This document shows, in pieces, positions 22,578 through 23,997 of a stretch of DNA of 23,997 bases (its first letter is position 1; each line of letters begins with the position of its first letter). A program made the translations under genes and the position numbers. The stretch is taken from positions 1-23,997 of IMG/VR virus record IMGVR_UViG_3300021093_000356. One strand, 5' to 3'. The stretch comes from a virus. The notes beneath the pieces are model-generated. The model worked only from the letters and a program-made list of their open reading frames with translations, was not told the DNA's origin and did no database searches.

Positions 22578-22814
22578 TTAGAGAAGATTTTGTTCTCTGA
22601 GATGTGAAATAGCTTCTGTCGCCCCACCAACAAGATTTCCATTAATAAAAACTCTTGGGAAAGTAGAACCTTCACCAAACATATTTACAAACTCAGTACG
22701 ATCAAAATCTTCAAATAGTTTGCGTTCTACACAAGACCATCCTTTAGAATTAACAACTTGTTTAATCATGTCACAATAAGGACAACCATCACGAGTGTAA
22801 ATTTCTATATTCAT
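22578..22814 (-). CDS. Glutaredoxin
   Basis: The 78-residue protein has the redox motif CPYC (C11, C14) after a beta strand (MNIEIYTRDG), the cis-proline in STFPRVFI and the GG glutathione-binding turn in NLVGGATEA. It reduces disulfides and would supply electrons to a ribonucleotide reductase, as the T4 NrdC protein does. The gene sits behind tRNA-Pro and a consensus promoter. It is a typical length for a phage glutaredoxin. The symbol nrdC would be reasonable but is left open, as the exact donor role is not shown. Confidence 0.93.
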   Translation of the reverse strand: MNIEIYTRDGCPYCDMIKQVVNSKGWSCVERKLFEDFDRTEFVNMFGEGSTFPRVFINGNLVGGATEAISHLREQNLL

Positions 22815-22834
22815 AATAGATTAGCAATGTAAAT

Positions 22835-22850
22835 CCTTCTTTTTAGAAGG
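22835..22850 (-). other. Short hairpin between tRNA-Pro and glutaredoxin
   Basis: CCTTCT and AGAAGG form a 6-bp stem with a 4-nt loop, 4 nt after the tRNA end. No U-run follows on the minus strand, so it is not a clear terminator. It could be a processing or stability element of the tRNA-glutaredoxin transcript. Confidence 0.35.
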
Positions 22851-22854
22851 GAAG

Positions 22855-22926
22855 TCGGGGTGAGAGGGATCGAACCTCCGACATCCTGCTCCCAAAGCAG
22901 GCGCGCTACCGCTGCGCTACACCCCG
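22855..22926 (-). tRNA. tRNA-Pro (UGG)
   Basis: This is a complete cloverleaf on the minus strand. The acceptor pairs CGGGGTG with CACCCCG, the D stem is GCGC/GCGC, and the anticodon stem CCTGC/GCAGG encloses TTTGGGA, giving UGG. The T arm is GGAGG-TTCGATC-CCTCT. No CCA is encoded. It lies about 36 nt behind the likely start of a perfect sigma70 promoter. Confidence 0.95.
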
Positions 22927-22929
22927 ATG

Positions 22930-23187
22930 TTAACGGATTTCAAACTCCATTTTTCTGGGCACCCTCCTATTATAATCCTCTAAAGGATTCTTGTCAACCT
23001 TTTTTTCCTTTGGTTTTGTAAATCCCTCTATGGTTGTGACCATAGAAAGATCCTCAGCACTTATTACTGGGCATCCATTTCTATCTATTCTAAGGTATGT
23101 ATGATTATCACACCCGCAAGACTTTCCTTTATTAGTTTGTGTTACTTCTAATTCAACTCCACATGCCTTACATCTGATCCTTGCCAT
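22930..23187 (-). CDS. Small zinc-ribbon protein of unknown function
   Basis: The ATG at 23187, with GGAG upstream, gives 85 residues; an earlier start at 23229 would run through the preceding gene. C6, C9, C24 and C26 (CKACG then CGC) form a likely zinc ribbon. The opening MARIRCKACGVELE is, as I recall, found in several T4-like cyanophage proteins. The C-terminal part is basic and low in hydrophobics. It overlaps the upstream gene by 20 nt and its last codons contain the consensus promoter for tRNA-Pro. It may bind nucleic acid. Confidence 0.78.
   Translation of the reverse strand: MARIRCKACGVELEVTQTNKGKSCGCDNHTYLRIDRNGCPVISAEDLSMVTTIEGFTKPKEKKVDKNPLEDYNRRVPRKMEFEIR
22969..22997 (-). promoter_or_regulatory. 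Perfect consensus sigma70 promoter for tRNA-Pro and glutaredoxin
   Basis: Minus strand: TTGACA (22997-22992), 17-nt spacer, TATAAT (22974-22969), all 12 bases matching. It is embedded in the 3' codons of the zinc-ribbon gene. The expected start near 22962 lies 36 nt before tRNA-Pro. Confidence 0.85.
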
Positions 23188-23383
23188 TAGACTTTCTCCA
23201 CTTTTCAAATTCCTTTTGATCTTTATCAAGTTGTCGTTTTAATTTAATTTTCATAAAATATTTAATAATGTCAATACGAAATAATTTTAATCTTAATTCT
23301 ATATATTTGGGAACATTGGGATCTTCAAATAGTACAAATACTATTATGAATAATATAGAGAGATAAAAATATTGTAAAAACAT
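23168..23383 (-). CDS. Small membrane protein of unknown function
   Basis: The ATG at 23383 gives 71 residues. A longer frame from 23479 simply translates tRNA-Ser and is not used. The protein has a hydrophobic N-terminal helix (FLQYFYLSILFIIVFVLF, about 2-19), then a very basic C-terminal half (KIKLKRQLDKDQKEFEKWRK). Its start lacks a good Shine-Dalgarno sequence and follows tRNA-Ser by 17 nt. It overlaps the zinc-ribbon gene by 20 nt. No family is recognised; I keep it because of its position and its coupling. Confidence 0.6.
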   Translation of the reverse strand: MFLQYFYLSILFIIVFVLFEDPNVPKYIELRLKLFRIDIIKYFMKIKLKRQLDKDQKEFEKWRKSNGKDQM

Positions 23384-23400
23384 AAGCGTTACTAATTTAA

Positions 23401-23485
23401 CGGAGAGGGTAGGATTCGAACCAACGGATGCTTTCACATCGGCAGTTTTCAAGACTGCTGCCATAAACCACTCGGCCACCTCTCC
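23401..23485 (-). tRNA. tRNA-Ser (UGA)
   Basis: The 85-nt class II tRNA on the minus strand has a long variable arm (GATG-TGAA-GCATC-like stem). The acceptor pairs GGAGAGG with CCTCTCC, the discriminator is G, and the anticodon stem GCAGT/ACTGC encloses CTTGAAA, giving UGA. The T arm is GGTTCGAATCC. No CCA is encoded. A promoter-like element lies 140 nt upstream inside the preceding gene. Confidence 0.95.
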
Positions 23486-23514
23486 AATAATGTTAATAAT
23501 CTAGAATGTAATTA

Positions 23515-23781
23515 TTATTCTTCTGGAGGATCTTCGGGAGGATTTTCTGAATAAAATTTTTCAGTAATTTGATCCATCATTTTAACTTCATAAAGAGGAT
23601 TCTTCTGAAGTTTAAACCACTTCTTCATTTTACTACGACGTTCTGTTTGTGTCAAGTTATTATCGTCGAGAATCTCATTGTACCTAGCCAATTCTTTTCC
23701 ATATTTGAAAATCTGTTTGTCAAGATAACGAGTCTTGTTAGCCTGAGCATACCTACGTTGCAGTTCTTCTTCGTTCATCAA
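23515..23781 (-). CDS. Charged helical protein of unknown function
   Basis: The 88-residue protein is rich in charged residues and probably all helical: MNEEELQRRYAQANKTRYLD, YGKELARYNEIL, a basic stretch RRSKMKKWFKLQKN, and an acidic Pro-rich tail PPEDPPEE. Two Met codons open the gene. It lies between the psbA terminator and tRNA-Ser, and contains a TTGACA-N17-TAAAAT element in its coding sequence. No family is recognised. Confidence 0.75.
   Translation of the reverse strand: MMNEEELQRRYAQANKTRYLDKQIFKYGKELARYNEILDDNNLTQTERRSKMKKWFKLQKNPLYEVKMMDQITEKFYSENPPEDPPEE
23627..23655 (-). promoter_or_regulatory. sigma70-like promoter inside the gene at 23515-23781
   Basis: Minus strand: TTGACA (23655-23650), 17-nt spacer, TAAAAT (23632-23627), 11 of 12 bases matching. 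The predicted start near 23620 would send a transcript into tRNA-Ser at 23485 after about 135 nt. It lies wholly inside a coding sequence, so chance is harder to exclude than for the others. Confidence 0.5.
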
Positions 23782-23811
23782 AAATCCTCAGTGTAAAACT
23801 ATTTAGTCAAT

Positions 23812-23837
23812 AAAAAAGGAGGGGTTCCACCCCCTCC
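23812..23837 (-). terminator. Intrinsic terminator after psbA
   Basis: On the minus strand GGAGGGG and CCCCTCC form a 7-bp G+C stem with a 6-nt loop, followed by six T. It starts 27 nt after the psbA stop and would insulate psbA mRNA from the small genes behind it. Confidence 0.93.
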
Positions 23838-23863
23838 AAAGTTACCATAAGTCAAACCATTTG

Positions 23864-23997
<134 letters not shown>

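Noticed and set aside
23383-23479. N-terminal extension of the small membrane protein starting MAEWFMAAVLKT
   Set aside because: This part is the translation of tRNA-Ser on the same strand; the ATG at 23383 is used instead.

Overview
The window is part of a T4-like cyanophage genome, a myovirus of marine Prochlorococcus or Synechococcus (Kyanoviridae type). Three things support this: a T4 core set (gp4, gp48, gp53, gp54-like, gp26, gp27-like hub, gp32, gp33, gp59, RNase H), genes typical of cyanophages (phoH, thyX, a PD-(D/E)XK exonuclease, a glutaredoxin, a DUF6433-type protein), and the 3' end of psbA, the photosystem II D1 gene, at the right edge. The DNA is AT-rich and tightly packed, with many TAATG or ATGA stop/start overlaps. 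gp32 and psbA look richer in G+C than their surroundings.

Layout. 1-49 is the start of an unidentified secreted or membrane protein, followed by a GC-rich intergenic patch and tRNA-Ile and tRNA-Val. 338-1031 holds two small conserved-type genes. 1041-13364 is a long minus-strand late block. In transcription order it runs: gp4 head completion, an unidentified protein, a gp54-like tube initiator, gp26, a 64-codon reading frame, two giant tape-measure-like proteins, and the baseplate hub. gp48 and gp53 (13365-15205) are the only plus-strand genes. They end at a strong terminator that faces gp32. 15285-22505 is a minus-strand replication and nucleotide block: RNase H, DUF6433, small proteins, thyX, phoH, exonuclease, gp33, gp59, an unknown gene, gp32. 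22578-23997 carries glutaredoxin, tRNA-Pro, small proteins, tRNA-Ser and psbA with its own terminator.

How the genes work together. The late block encodes the inner tail and baseplate: gp26 and the 64-codon frame as tape-measure chaperones, the tape measures inside the tube, gp48/gp54 starting the tube, and the hub and gp53 in the baseplate. The two tape measures carry peptidoglycan-active domains that could open the cyanobacterial cell wall during DNA injection. The replication block supplies the gp41 helicase loader (gp59), ssDNA-binding protein, primer removal (RNase H), thymidylate synthesis (ThyX) and a late-transcription co-activator (gp33).

Most notable observations: (1) gp26 ends in a T-TTT-TTC heptamer in exactly the frame needed for a -1 ribosomal frameshift into the next reading frame, which lacks its own ribosome binding site. 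A 26-nt perfect palindrome follows. This is the architecture of the lambda G/GT tape-measure chaperones. (2) Two adjacent tape-measure paralogues together carry four predicted wall-active domains. (3) Five sigma70-like promoters, all TTGACA with a 17-nt spacer, sit mostly at the 3' ends of genes ahead of tRNAs and gp32. (4) The gp32 leader holds repeated AATACG motifs, a possible autoregulatory site.
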